The position numbers and the translations under genes were made by a program. The notes beneath the pieces were generated by a model that did no database searches, was not told the DNA's origin, and saw nothing but the letters and a program-made list of their open reading frames with translations. Of a stretch of DNA of 40,343 nt, positions 23,415 to 32,345 are shown piece after piece. The stretch is taken from positions 1-40,343 of the forward strand of contig CAZTYP010000058.1 of the NCBI GenBank assembly GCA_964617555.1. The letters are read 5' to 3'. This stretch comes from 1-14-2-50-31-20 sp964617555 (GTDB lineage Bacteria > Bacteroidota > Ignavibacteria > Ignavibacteriales > Melioribacteraceae). Within the stretch, counting starts at the first letter, position 1. Every line of letters begins with the position of its first letter.

Positions 23415-23721
23415 ATAATGGAACCACTAAATTTAATCCTCACCAAAGTAATAAATTATACGCTTCAATTATATTAAATACAACATTTCTCAGATGCACT
23501 CTGTGCGGCATTACGGCAGAATAACAGCAAAGCAAATTTCCTTAAAGACAAATGCTATCAAAAATTATGTTTCCCGAAAAAAAAGTAATACTACTCAAAA
23601 TTTTTATTATTAAAAATAATTTAGTTATTTAAAAAAAATTTTCTAACTTTATAGTCCCTCTTTTTGAGAGGATGTTATTTGTTGTGTTATAATAATTTAT
23701 TTAGTCATTATTTTTTACTGT
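23415..23721. other. Intergenic region before the surface-protein operon
   Basis: 307 bp. The first half holds short open stretches without protein-like features, and no good terminator for the MFS gene (the small GCAC-TCT-GTGC hairpin near 23495 lacks a T tail). The last 60 bp contain a good promoter (23664-23693). A 5-bp hairpin CCTCT / AGAGG overlaps the -35 element. Confidence 0.6.
23664..23693 (+). promoter_or_regulatory. Sigma70-like promoter of the surface-protein operon
   Basis: TTGAGA (23664-23669, five of six matches to the -35 consensus), an 18-nt spacer, then a perfect TATAAT (23688-23693). Transcription would start near 23700, giving a leader of about 20 nt before the ATG at 23722, which has no recognisable ribosome-binding site. 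Confidence 0.5.
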
Positions 23722-25803
23722 ATGAAGACAAAATTACTCCTTTTATTTATAACCTTATTCCTTTCCTTTCCGTCGGAACATGATGGGCAGAATACCGGAC
23801 TTTATAAGATTACAAAGGATAATAATTCGCACTATACCAAAGTCGGTAATATCGGAATAACCGTTACCAATTTTGGTACTCAAGGGCACGGTTTCGGGCT
23901 TTGGCCTGAGCAGCCAAGTTGCGAATATCCTTTGGGAAGCGGTATAGAGCATTTGTTTGACGGCGGGCTATGGATAGGTGCTTATATAAGTAATAGCGAG
24001 AGTATGGAAGATAAAGTTGCTGGGCCTTTTGTTTCTACAGGTGCAGTTGATGCTTCTTCAGTAAGTAATAGAGGGGGCGGATTTGAATATACAAATGCTC
24101 CCGAATCTACGGTAAAAGAAAAATCCTCACTAATAACTTCCAAATATTATTCTCCCGATGCTGTTTCGCATCAAGATTTATGTATGGATTACACCGATTC
24201 CAACAGAACTTTGAATAACGGCGAATTAATTGTTGACCACGAACCGCTTGGTGTTGTTATACACCAGGAATGCTATGCTTGGAACTATCCTTTTGCAGAC
24301 TTTTTTGTGATTTTTAATTATTGGATAAAAAACAGTTCGGATAAATATTTGGATTCGGTTTACATCGGATTGTGGAATGATACCGTTGTAAGAAATACAA
24401 ATATTACATCACCCAGAACCGGTGCTTCATTTTATAATAAGGGCGGTAACGGTTATAACGATTCATTAAAACTTGCTTACGAATTTGATGCAACGGGCGA
24501 CGTGGGATTTACGGATTCCTACATCGGTATTCAATTTCTCGGTTCTTCCGTATTTATGGATAGTGCAAACTTTGTTTCGTGGCAATTCAGGAATACAAGC
24601 GACCCCAAATATTTTGCCCCGCAGTTAGACCATCAACGTTATGCAAAAATGACCGGATTTTTTGCCGAAGGTGTTCGGTTTAACGAAGGAATAGCAACGG
24701 AAATTAGAAAACCGAGCAACCGTTCCATGCTACTTACTGCAGGCCCTTATGCTTCAATTGCTCCGGGAGATTCCATTAATGTTGTTTTTGCTTTTGTTGC
24801 AGCCAAAAAATACGGATACGATGACCCTGCCCTGGATACAAAACTTCAGAAAACAAATCTATACAACAATGCAGGCTGGGCAATACGTGCCTACAACGGC
24901 GAAGACAGAAACGGCAATAATATTTTAGACCCCGGTGAAGACCTTGACGGCAACGGAAAAATTACCCGTTATATTTTGCCTGCACCACCCCTTTCCCCAA
25001 TAATTAAAGTTATTCCCGAAAGCCAAAAGGTTACAATCTATTGGGATAAGAGAGCGGAAAATTCCGTTGACCCTATTTCCGGTGTAAAAGATTTTGAGGG
25101 GTATAAAATTTATCGTACCAATGTGGGATTTGATTTGACATCGTCTCAAAATATTTTAGAATCTTTAACGCTTGCAGCCGAGTTTGACAGCGTTGGGAAT
25201 GATGTAGGATATAATACCGGATTTTCAGCTATTGAGTTGTCTGAACCGGTTACGTTCGAAGACGATACAACAAAATATTATTACAAGTTTGAATTTACAA
25301 ATCTGTTGAACGGTTGGCAGTACTTATATTCTGTTACGGCTTTTGACCAAGGGGATAAAAAAAATAATCTCGGTTCGTTGGAATCGAGCCGTTTGGCGGG
25401 AATTAACAGAGTTTTACCCGGTACACCCGCAACAAGTGATGACGATGCGGAGATAGGAGTTTACCCTAACCCTTATTATGCCAAGGCAATATGGGATGGA
25501 GGTTACGAGCGATTACGAAAAATATATTTTTATAATCTCCCCGCTGAATGTGAAATTACAATTTATACTTTGTCCGGAGATATTGTTAAACGGATTTATC
25601 ATACAGGGGAGAGCAACGGTTCCAATATCAGATGGTTCGAAACTTTTGCTTCCGACGGCACACAAAAAATGTCCGGCGGTGAAGAACCTTGGAATTTAAT
25701 TAGCGACCATGACCAAGCCATTGCAACGGGAATGTATCTTTTTAGCGTTAAAGATTTAAGTAACGATAAGATTAAAGTTGGGAAATTTTTAATTATTAAG
25801 TAA
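23722..25803 (+). CDS. Secreted protein with YPNPY-type C-terminal sorting-like domain
   Basis: 693 residues. The signal peptide is short and hydrophobic (LLLLFITLFLSFPS). The central part is Gly/Tyr/Asp-rich and beta-predicted, without a domain I recognise. From about residue 394, GEDRNGNNILDPGEDLDGNG resembles a calcium-binding dockerin or EF-hand-like loop. About 415-560 looks like a fibronectin type III-like domain (VIPESQKVTIYWDKRAE, FEGYKIYRTNVGFD). The tail from about residue 580 (GVYPNPYYAKAIWDG, KIYFYNLP, GMYLFSVKDL, KVGKFLIIK) resembles a T9SS sorting domain but differs from the NYPNPFNP type found elsewhere in the window. First gene of a seven-gene operon; the next starts 12 bp later. 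Function unknown. Confidence 0.8.
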   Translation: MKTKLLLLFITLFLSFPSEHDGQNTGLYKITKDNNSHYTKVGNIGITVTNFGTQGHGFGLWPEQPSCEYPLGSGIEHLFDGGLWIGAYISNSESMEDKVAGPFVSTGAVDASSVSNRGGGFEYTNAPESTVKEKSSLITSKYYSPDAVSHQDLCMDYTDSNRTLNNGELIVDHEPLGVVIHQECYAWNYPFADFFVIFNYWIKNSSDKYLDSVYIGLWNDTVVRNTNITSPRTGASFYNKGGNGYNDSLKLAYEFDATGDVGFTDSYIGIQFLGSSVFMDSANFVSWQFRNTSDPKYFAPQLDHQRYAKMTGFFAEGVRFNEGIATEIRKPSNRSMLLTAGPYASIAPGDSINVVFAFVAAKKYGYDDPALDTKLQKTNLYNNAGWAIRAYNGEDRNGNNILDPGEDLDGNGKITRYILPAPPLSPIIKVIPESQKVTIYWDKRAENSVDPISGVKDFEGYKIYRTNVGFDLTSSQNILESLTLAAEFDSVGNDVGYNTGFSAIELSEPVTFEDDTTKYYYKFEFTNLLNGWQYLYSVTAFDQGDKKNNLGSLESSRLAGINRVLPGTPATSDDDAEIGVYPNPYYAKAIWDGGYERLRKIYFYNLPAECEITIYTLSGDIVKRIYHTGESNGSNIRWFETFASDGTQKMSGGEEPWNLISDHDQAIATGMYLFSVKDLSNDKIKVGKFLIIK

Positions 25804-25815
25804 GACGAGGAAGAA

Positions 25816-27924
25816 ATGAAAAAGAGTTATCTGTTTATTCTTTTAACAATATTATTTTTTACAAACAGTTTGTTTGCACAATATCAAGAAGTATCAATAA
25901 AAGATATACAATTCCAGCCCGCCGATTCTTTATTGGCTTACGGTAAAAAGCACAGCGAACCCAAACCCCCATTGGCAGTTTCCGGCGATACTGTTATTGT
26001 TAGCGGTGTTGTAATGTGTTCGGCCTACGAAGGAGCTAACCCGGATAGTACAAAAATGCTTCATGCCGGCGCCGCTGCTATTTATTTGCAAGACCCTAAT
26101 AACAGAGATTGGTCAGGAATTTTAGTAAGAGACCCCGATGCTTCCGATGCTTTTGCTCTCTTGGATACTGGATTGGTTATTAAATTCAAAGCGGTTGTTA
26201 ATGAATATTTTACAACTACTCAGTTAAATACTATCGATTTCCAAGCGTCGGATATTCAAGGACAAGTTTCACGCCCGAAACCGGTATTACTTACATTAGA
26301 TTCCTTGGTAGAAAGGGGAACAGGTAATCCTAAATTTTTAGCTGAAAAATGGGAAGGGGTTTATGTTGAAATAAAAAATGTTACGTCAACCGACCCTGCT
26401 TATATAGGATACAATACATTTAGAATTTTTGATGATAACAATTCTATAATAGTTGTTGGAAATAATTCGGATTATTTCAGAAGAACAAAAGCCCCGTTAC
26501 CCGGAACCAAAATAGAAAGTATTAGAGGGTTTATTGAAACCAGAACAAATATTGAGGGAGGCTGGTTTATTATTAATCCCGTTTATCCCGATGACATAAA
26601 ATACGGTGAAGTATTCCCTCCGAATATTTCCGAAATTACACGTGATAAAATTGAAGTAAAATATGGTGATGCGGTAACTGTTTCAGCTAAAATAAAAGAT
26701 AAAGACGGTACCGTTGCTTCCGCTCAAATTGTTTATGATGTTAACGGTGTTGCTCAAACTCCTGTTGAGATGGCTGCTACCGATTCCATTTGGAGCGGTG
26801 TTATTCCAGCACAAAACGATTCTTCTCTTGTTTCCTTTTTTATCAAGGCGTTTGATGACCAAGGAAACGTTACAAACGCACCTAACGATACTGTAAAAAG
26901 TAAATATTTTTATTTTGTATTAAACAGACCTTTAACAATCAAAGATGTACAATTATCACCGTTCGGAAGTGGTTACAGTGCTTATAATCATTATGAAGTT
27001 ACTGTGGAAGGTGTAATTACAGCAGATACTTCCGATATACCCGGCGACGGTAGAAACGGAGCCAAAGTATATGTACAAGACGGTTCCGGTGCATGGAGAG
27101 GTGTTTTGCTTTTCGGAACGGAAACCCAAAATGTAAAGCGAGGCGACAAAGTTTCCGTTAAAGGTATTGTTAACGAAACATACGGGGTAACCAGAATTGG
27201 TAATTTGGATGCCGGTGCCAAAATTACTCTATTGCAAAGCGGAGTTGATATTCCTGCTGCTACTGAAGTATTAACGGCAATTATAGGCAGCGGTGGCGTG
27301 GACGCTGAAGCCTACGAGAGTGTTTTAATCAAATATACCAATGTTAAAGTGGTTGATGATAATGCCGACGGCGATAGCGGTCCTGACCAAGGAACCGGAG
27401 GAAGCAGAAATCACGGAGAAATGCTTGTTGCAGACGGCTCGGGCGTGGGAACCAGAGTGGAATTACAAGACGGTGGTAACGATTATCACAATTTTTGGGA
27501 TGCCTCTTTGGAAAATCAACCGATAAAAATTATTCAAGGTTCCGATTTTGATGAAATTATTGGTGTTCTCTTCTATTCTTATGGTAATTATAAATTAATC
27601 CCAAGAAAAAATGATGATTTTGTTGGTTATACAGATGTGGATAATGAAGTTGCACTACCGGAGATTTATTCGCTCTCGCAAAATTATCCTAATCCTTTTA
27701 ATCCTACAACGGTTATTCAATATTCATTACCTGAAGTTTCAAATGTGAAATTACGTGTTTACGATATGTTGGGTAGAGAAGTTGCCACTCTTGTTAATAA
27801 AGAACAAACGGCAGGTGTTTACAATGTTCAATTTAATGCTGCCAATTTATCCAGTGGTGTTTATTTCTACAGAATTGAAGCAGGTAATTTTGTTGCATCC
27901 AAAAAATTATTATTGTTAAAATAA
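25816..27924 (+). CDS. Secreted OB-fold-like protein with T9SS sorting domain
   Basis: 702 residues with a signal peptide (YLFILLTILFFTNSLFAQ). Two segments look like OB-fold or DUF5689-type beta barrels: about residues 55-250 (VIVSGVVMCS, AAIYLQDPNNRDWSGILV, GTKIESIRGFIE) and about 375-600 (VTVEGVITADT, AKVYVQDGSGAWRGVLLFG, VKRGDKVSVKGIV). Between them (about 275-365) is an Ig-like stretch (TVSAKIKDKDGTV, SFFIKAFDDQGNV). From about residue 618 to the end is a type A T9SS sorting domain (SLSQNYPNPFNPTT, GREVATLVN, SGVYFYRIEAG, KKLLLLK). In secreted nucleases such OB-like modules often precede the catalytic domain, but there is no catalytic motif here. AGGAAG precedes the ATG. Confidence 0.8.
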   Translation: MKKSYLFILLTILFFTNSLFAQYQEVSIKDIQFQPADSLLAYGKKHSEPKPPLAVSGDTVIVSGVVMCSAYEGANPDSTKMLHAGAAAIYLQDPNNRDWSGILVRDPDASDAFALLDTGLVIKFKAVVNEYFTTTQLNTIDFQASDIQGQVSRPKPVLLTLDSLVERGTGNPKFLAEKWEGVYVEIKNVTSTDPAYIGYNTFRIFDDNNSIIVVGNNSDYFRRTKAPLPGTKIESIRGFIETRTNIEGGWFIINPVYPDDIKYGEVFPPNISEITRDKIEVKYGDAVTVSAKIKDKDGTVASAQIVYDVNGVAQTPVEMAATDSIWSGVIPAQNDSSLVSFFIKAFDDQGNVTNAPNDTVKSKYFYFVLNRPLTIKDVQLSPFGSGYSAYNHYEVTVEGVITADTSDIPGDGRNGAKVYVQDGSGAWRGVLLFGTETQNVKRGDKVSVKGIVNETYGVTRIGNLDAGAKITLLQSGVDIPAATEVLTAIIGSGGVDAEAYESVLIKYTNVKVVDDNADGDSGPDQGTGGSRNHGEMLVADGSGVGTRVELQDGGNDYHNFWDASLENQPIKIIQGSDFDEIIGVLFYSYGNYKLIPRKNDDFVGYTDVDNEVALPEIYSLSQNYPNPFNPTTVIQYSLPEVSNVKLRVYDMLGREVATLVNKEQTAGVYNVQFNAANLSSGVYFYRIEAGNFVASKKLLLLK

Positions 27925-27977
27925 AATATTGTAACTTAAATTGAGAGATAAAAGGGGATTGGCACTATAGTTTTAAA

Positions 27978-29525
27978 ATGAAAAAAACACTGTTAAATAT
28001 TGTAATTGTCGTGTTTCTGTTATTAGCGGTATATTCTTGCATAGAGCAACCGAATAACCCTGTTAAGGAAAACAAACCGCCCGAAACCAATGTAGCACTT
28101 TTTCCCGATAATGTTGAAAATATTAATCAACAAAAAAGTCGTTTGGAAGTTCATTGGTGGGGCGAGGACCCTGACGGTATAATTCTCGGTTATTACTTTC
28201 GGTGGGTAGGATTAAGCAAACAATGGAATTTCACTACGACAAACGATAGCCTTTTTTCACTCCCTATCGGTTCCGCCGATACTACATACGAATTTGAAGT
28301 TATGGCGGTTGATGTTCAAGGAAATCATAAGTACGATAATTCGGTTATTTGGAACGGTGAAGATATCGGACCGGAACCGTTTATTGATAATAACAATAAC
28401 GGACAATGGGACGAAGGAGAATTTTATTACGATATAGGAATGATTGATCCTACACCGGCTACAATGAAATTCCCAATTAAAAATACCGCTCCCGAAGTTG
28501 AGTGGAGAAAAGAAAGTATTATCCCTGAGGAAACTCTTCCCGTAATAACTGTAGCTTGGAATGCCACCGATTTGGACGGTAACGGCTCAATCGTAAGTAT
28601 TGATTTGGCTATTAACGATATGAACAATGCGGTAAAACTTCCCGGCAATACCCGTTTGGTTACTTTGCGAGTTACCGATACGCATTCACAAAACCCCGAG
28701 ATGGAAATATTAATTAACGGCTCGGAAGAAAAAATATTCGATAAAAAGTTATCCGGCTTAAAACTAAATGATTTTAATCGACTATATATTAAAGCCACGG
28801 ATATTTCCGGTTCCTCTTCCGAAATAATTTCCCTCCCAGATACGGGCAGAACTTGGTTTGTTAAAAAAGTAAAAGGGGAATTGCTTATTATTGATGACTT
28901 TGAAAGCGGTGATGATGCCGGAGTTTTTTACGATAGTCTTTTTTCTTCCATTGATAACGGTAACTTTGCAAATAAATTCGATGTATTCGATATCGAAAAA
29001 ACAAAATTGCCGTATCAAACCATTACGTTTTATCAAACAATGAAATTGTATAAATTTATTTATTGGTATGCCGATGCTACCCCTTCGTTAGATTTAGCAA
29101 GTGCGGTTACACAAAACTATCTTATCGGCGGCGGGAAAATAGCTTATTCGCTTACATTGCAACCGGCGGGAACTTCTTTCCCATACGATTTGGCAACTTT
29201 GCAAAGCTTTTTACCTATCGAAAGTTTTGACGAGGGAACGTTGAACTTTATGTTCCCGGGTGCAGACGTGTTGCCACTTACCGGTTTTGAGGATTATCCT
29301 CAACTTAAAACTGCTTCTACAATAGGATATGTTAACACCTTTATTCCCCGTACGGCAAAAGGGATACATAACCTTTCGGCAAAGCAGATTAAAGGAATAA
29401 TTTCTATGATTACCGATGATAAAACTTTGTTTTTTATCGGGTTGCCATTGCATCAAATAAATAAAATAGACGGTTCCGTTAAAACGTTGGTAGAGAAAGT
29501 ATTTATAGAGGAATTCGGGATGTAA
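27978..29525 (+). CDS. Lipoprotein of unknown function with calcium-loop motif
   Basis: 515 residues. The N-terminus (LLNIVIVVFLLLAVYSC, lipobox Cys21) predicts a lipid anchor. After a Pro/Asn-rich linker there are two Ig/FN3-like segments (VHWWGEDPDGIILGYYFRW and VAWNATDLDGNGSIVSIDLA). Between them DNNNNGQWDEGEFYYD (near residue 137) resembles an EF-hand-like calcium loop. The C-terminal 220 residues (from ELLIIDDFESGDDAG) look like an alpha/beta domain with the pattern seen in ThuA- or glutamine-amidotransferase-like lipoproteins, but I see no catalytic triad. It ends one base before the TonB receptor gene, suggesting an accessory lipoprotein for that receptor. Function not known. Confidence 0.7.
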   Translation: MKKTLLNIVIVVFLLLAVYSCIEQPNNPVKENKPPETNVALFPDNVENINQQKSRLEVHWWGEDPDGIILGYYFRWVGLSKQWNFTTTNDSLFSLPIGSADTTYEFEVMAVDVQGNHKYDNSVIWNGEDIGPEPFIDNNNNGQWDEGEFYYDIGMIDPTPATMKFPIKNTAPEVEWRKESIIPEETLPVITVAWNATDLDGNGSIVSIDLAINDMNNAVKLPGNTRLVTLRVTDTHSQNPEMEILINGSEEKIFDKKLSGLKLNDFNRLYIKATDISGSSSEIISLPDTGRTWFVKKVKGELLIIDDFESGDDAGVFYDSLFSSIDNGNFANKFDVFDIEKTKLPYQTITFYQTMKLYKFIYWYADATPSLDLASAVTQNYLIGGGKIAYSLTLQPAGTSFPYDLATLQSFLPIESFDEGTLNFMFPGADVLPLTGFEDYPQLKTASTIGYVNTFIPRTAKGIHNLSAKQIKGIISMITDDKTLFFIGLPLHQINKIDGSVKTLVEKVFIEEFGM

Positions 29526-29526
29526 A

Positions 29527-32337
29527 ATGAAAAAGATGATTGCATACATATTGCTCCTTTTTACATCCGTGCTTTTTGCACAAACCGGAAAACTTGCGGG
29601 AACTGTTGTAGATAAATCAAATTCCAATACCCCGTTGCCCGGTGTTAATTTGCTTTTGGAGGGAACTTACTACGGAGCTGCCACTGATTTTGACGGGAAG
29701 TATGAAATTAAAAACATTTCTCCGGGAACTTACACCGTTTCGGTCTCCTTTATCGGTTATAAAGCAATGAAATTTACCGGTATTGTGATTGAACCGAACA
29801 GAACTACAAGACTTGATATAAAGATGGAGGAAACTTCTCTTACAATCGGACAGGATGTTGTTATTGTCGGTGAAAAACCTATGCTTGATGTTGAAGATAC
29901 GCAAAGCAAATCCACAATTTCCAAAAAGGATATTGAAAATGCCGTAATCGAAAATATTAAGGATGTTGTTACACAACAAGCCGGTGTTGTTAAATCTGAT
30001 AACGAAATTCATATTCGCGGCGGGCGTTCCTACGAAAGTGCTTATCTGTTGGACGGTGTTTCCGTGCAAGACCCTCTTGCCGGTACCGGTTTTGGTTTGG
30101 AAATGAGCGCCAATTCCATTGAAGAGGTAGAAGTTATTACCGGAGGGTTTAATGCCGAATACGGACAAGCAACTTCGGGTATTGTTAATGTAAAAACAAG
30201 AGAAGGACGAGAAAAATATTCCGGATATGTTGCTTATAAGCGCGATAACTTCGGAAACGGTGAAACTTCGAACCATGTTTTTAATGTTGAAATTTTAGAA
30301 GCCAATTTTTCCGGTCCCGAACCGATTACCAAGTATTTGCTACCCGCCTTGGGTGTGGAAATTCCCGGGCAACTTACTTTTTTCGGTTCTTTTTATATGG
30401 GACTTACCGACGGAATTACACAAGGGTATTATAAACCTACTGCAAAACAACTTTATTCTTCAACTTTCGGCGGAACTACTTTTGCACCTAAGGCATCCAA
30501 CACTTGGTTTTGGATGGGTAAATTAACTTATGCCGTTTCACCTACAAAAAAATTAAGATACTCATACAATCAATCTGTTAATATTAATCAAAATTCACAG
30601 TCGCTTCAATCAAATTTGGAATATGTGGAACCGAGCCCGGGATATCAATATACTTTTCAAAACATTTTGGATAGTGCAAATACATTTACTCATCAAAATT
30701 ATTTTCACAGTATTACTTGGACTCACACGTTGAATCAAAAAACATTTTACGAATTGAAAGTAAATAAATTCTTTTCAAATTTACGTGCCGATGCAAATGG
30801 TAAATATTATTACGATTATACCGAGCGTAAAGATATTGTAACATTTCCGATTGAGTATTATAATTTGGATAGAGATACCATCGGGGTAATTCCCGGAGAT
30901 GGATTTTGGGATGTGGGTAACCCTACAACTTGGCGCGACCATTACATTGACGAATGGTCCTTTAAAGGTGATTTAACAAGTTTTTTTGATGAAAAAAATA
31001 AATTTAAAGCCGGTTTCAATGTTTCGTTTCAAGAAATGCAAGTTGTTGATATTTATAAACCGTGGATTGGAGAGTTGGGGTTGAATAACGATATTTATAA
31101 AGTATTTCCTACTGTCGGAGCTTTTTATGCTCAAGATAATATCAATTTTAGCGGAATGATTCTGAATTTCGGCTTACGTTTGGATTATTGGTTCCCCGGT
31201 AAATATGTTGATGATGCCGTTAACAATCCCGATGTTGTTACTATTCCCGACCAGATTAGAAATGATTATTACGAAGATTCTTACCCATGGTTCGGTAATC
31301 GCAGATTTAAAATGCGGCTCTCTCCGCGTCTCGGGATTTCTCATCCGGTTTCCGATTTTCAAACTCTCTTTTTTTCGTACGGTCATTTCAGTAAGTGGCC
31401 TCGTCCGGAATATGTTTATGCAAAACTTTCTCCTTCTAATGCTCAATCGTCATTTCAAAAATTCGGTAATCCTAACCTTAACCCCGAAACAACTGTTGCT
31501 TACGAGTTGGGAATTAAAACACAATTTACAACTAACGACGTTTTAACGGTTACCGCATATTACAAAGATATTTTTGATTACGTAAGTACCAGAACTGCTA
31601 AAATTCAATCCGCACGTTTTACGAGCCAGTCCTTTATTACATACGCCAATTTGGATTATGCACGCTCACGCGGTATTGAAGTTGAATATAAAAAACGAAT
31701 AGGGAAATGGTTCTCGGGAATTTTTTCCTTTTCTTATGCAACAATTACGGGTAAATCTTCTTCTGCTGACGAAGGTGTTCTAATTATGCGGGGCGATTTG
31801 CAAGAGTCAATTAAAGAGACATATATGAGATGGGACAGACCCATTACCTCTTTTGTTACGTTAAATTTTTATGTGCGTAAAGGTGAACCTCTTTTCGGAT
31901 TTGCTCCGGGAATTTTAGATGATTATAATTTTTATCTCAGGTTTTTCTACGAATCCGGCAAGAGATATACTCCGTATGTTTTTACAGGGCAATATGATAT
32001 TGACGGAAGGCCTGAATATGCATACGACAGAAATAACCGTAACGGTGCTATAGGAGCCGATTGGTTTTGGATAGATTTGAATTTTGAAAAATCTTTTAAT
32101 ATAGGTAAAACGGAATTATCCTTTATTGTTGAAGTTAACAATTTACTTGATTGGAAAAATACCGCCATTGTAAATCCGGTAACGGGTAAAGCCTATGAAT
32201 ACGGTGACCCTACTCCGTCAACTTGGAATGACCCTAAATATCCCGATTTGCAGGCACCCATTAATCCTTATCCTTATAATCCGGCAAGATACTTAACAAG
32301 AAGAAATATAAAATTAGGTCTGAGTTTTAAATTTTAA
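29527..32337 (+). CDS. TonB-dependent outer-membrane receptor with CarboxypepD_reg-like domain
   Basis: 936 residues, outer membrane. The signal peptide MKKMIAYILLLFTSVLFAQ is followed by a carboxypeptidase-regulatory-like (DUF4480-type) beta domain, about 22-105 (GKLAGTVVDKSNSNTPLPGV, DFDGKYEIKNISPGTYTV). The plug, about 115-230, has VTQQAGVVKSDNEIHIRGGR, YLLDGVSVQDPL and VEVITGGFNAEYGQATSGIV. The rest is a 22-strand-type barrel rich in aromatic residues, with FGNPNLNPETTVAYELGIKT as a typical late strand and a terminal RRNIKLGLSFKF with C-terminal Phe. No clear TonB box is visible. Uptake substrate is unknown. It sits between a lipoprotein and a PorV-like gene. Confidence 0.92.
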   Translation: MKKMIAYILLLFTSVLFAQTGKLAGTVVDKSNSNTPLPGVNLLLEGTYYGAATDFDGKYEIKNISPGTYTVSVSFIGYKAMKFTGIVIEPNRTTRLDIKMEETSLTIGQDVVIVGEKPMLDVEDTQSKSTISKKDIENAVIENIKDVVTQQAGVVKSDNEIHIRGGRSYESAYLLDGVSVQDPLAGTGFGLEMSANSIEEVEVITGGFNAEYGQATSGIVNVKTREGREKYSGYVAYKRDNFGNGETSNHVFNVEILEANFSGPEPITKYLLPALGVEIPGQLTFFGSFYMGLTDGITQGYYKPTAKQLYSSTFGGTTFAPKASNTWFWMGKLTYAVSPTKKLRYSYNQSVNINQNSQSLQSNLEYVEPSPGYQYTFQNILDSANTFTHQNYFHSITWTHTLNQKTFYELKVNKFFSNLRADANGKYYYDYTERKDIVTFPIEYYNLDRDTIGVIPGDGFWDVGNPTTWRDHYIDEWSFKGDLTSFFDEKNKFKAGFNVSFQEMQVVDIYKPWIGELGLNNDIYKVFPTVGAFYAQDNINFSGMILNFGLRLDYWFPGKYVDDAVNNPDVVTIPDQIRNDYYEDSYPWFGNRRFKMRLSPRLGISHPVSDFQTLFFSYGHFSKWPRPEYVYAKLSPSNAQSSFQKFGNPNLNPETTVAYELGIKTQFTTNDVLTVTAYYKDIFDYVSTRTAKIQSARFTSQSFITYANLDYARSRGIEVEYKKRIGKWFSGIFSFSYATITGKSSSADEGVLIMRGDLQESIKETYMRWDRPITSFVTLNFYVRKGEPLFGFAPGILDDYNFYLRFFYESGKRYTPYVFTGQYDIDGRPEYAYDRNNRNGAIGADWFWIDLNFEKSFNIGKTELSFIVEVNNLLDWKNTAIVNPVTGKAYEYGDPTPSTWNDPKYPDLQAPINPYPYNPARYLTRRNIKLGLSFKF

Positions 32338-32345
32338 TAAAATAA

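Noticed and set aside
23494..23613. Plus-strand 39-codon frame in the intergenic region before the surface operon
   Set aside because: No ribosome-binding site, no protein-like pattern, and such frames are expected by chance.
23651..23682. CCTCT/AGAGG hairpin as a terminator or riboswitch of the surface operon
   Set aside because: Only five base pairs, no T tail for the upstream gene, and it overlaps the -35 element, so it would not be in the transcript.
29617..30276. Long minus-strand open frame (219 codons) opposite the TonB receptor gene
   Set aside because: It is the complement of the conserved CarboxypepD_reg and plug coding region, its protein has no recognisable features, and the sense strand encodes an unmistakable receptor.
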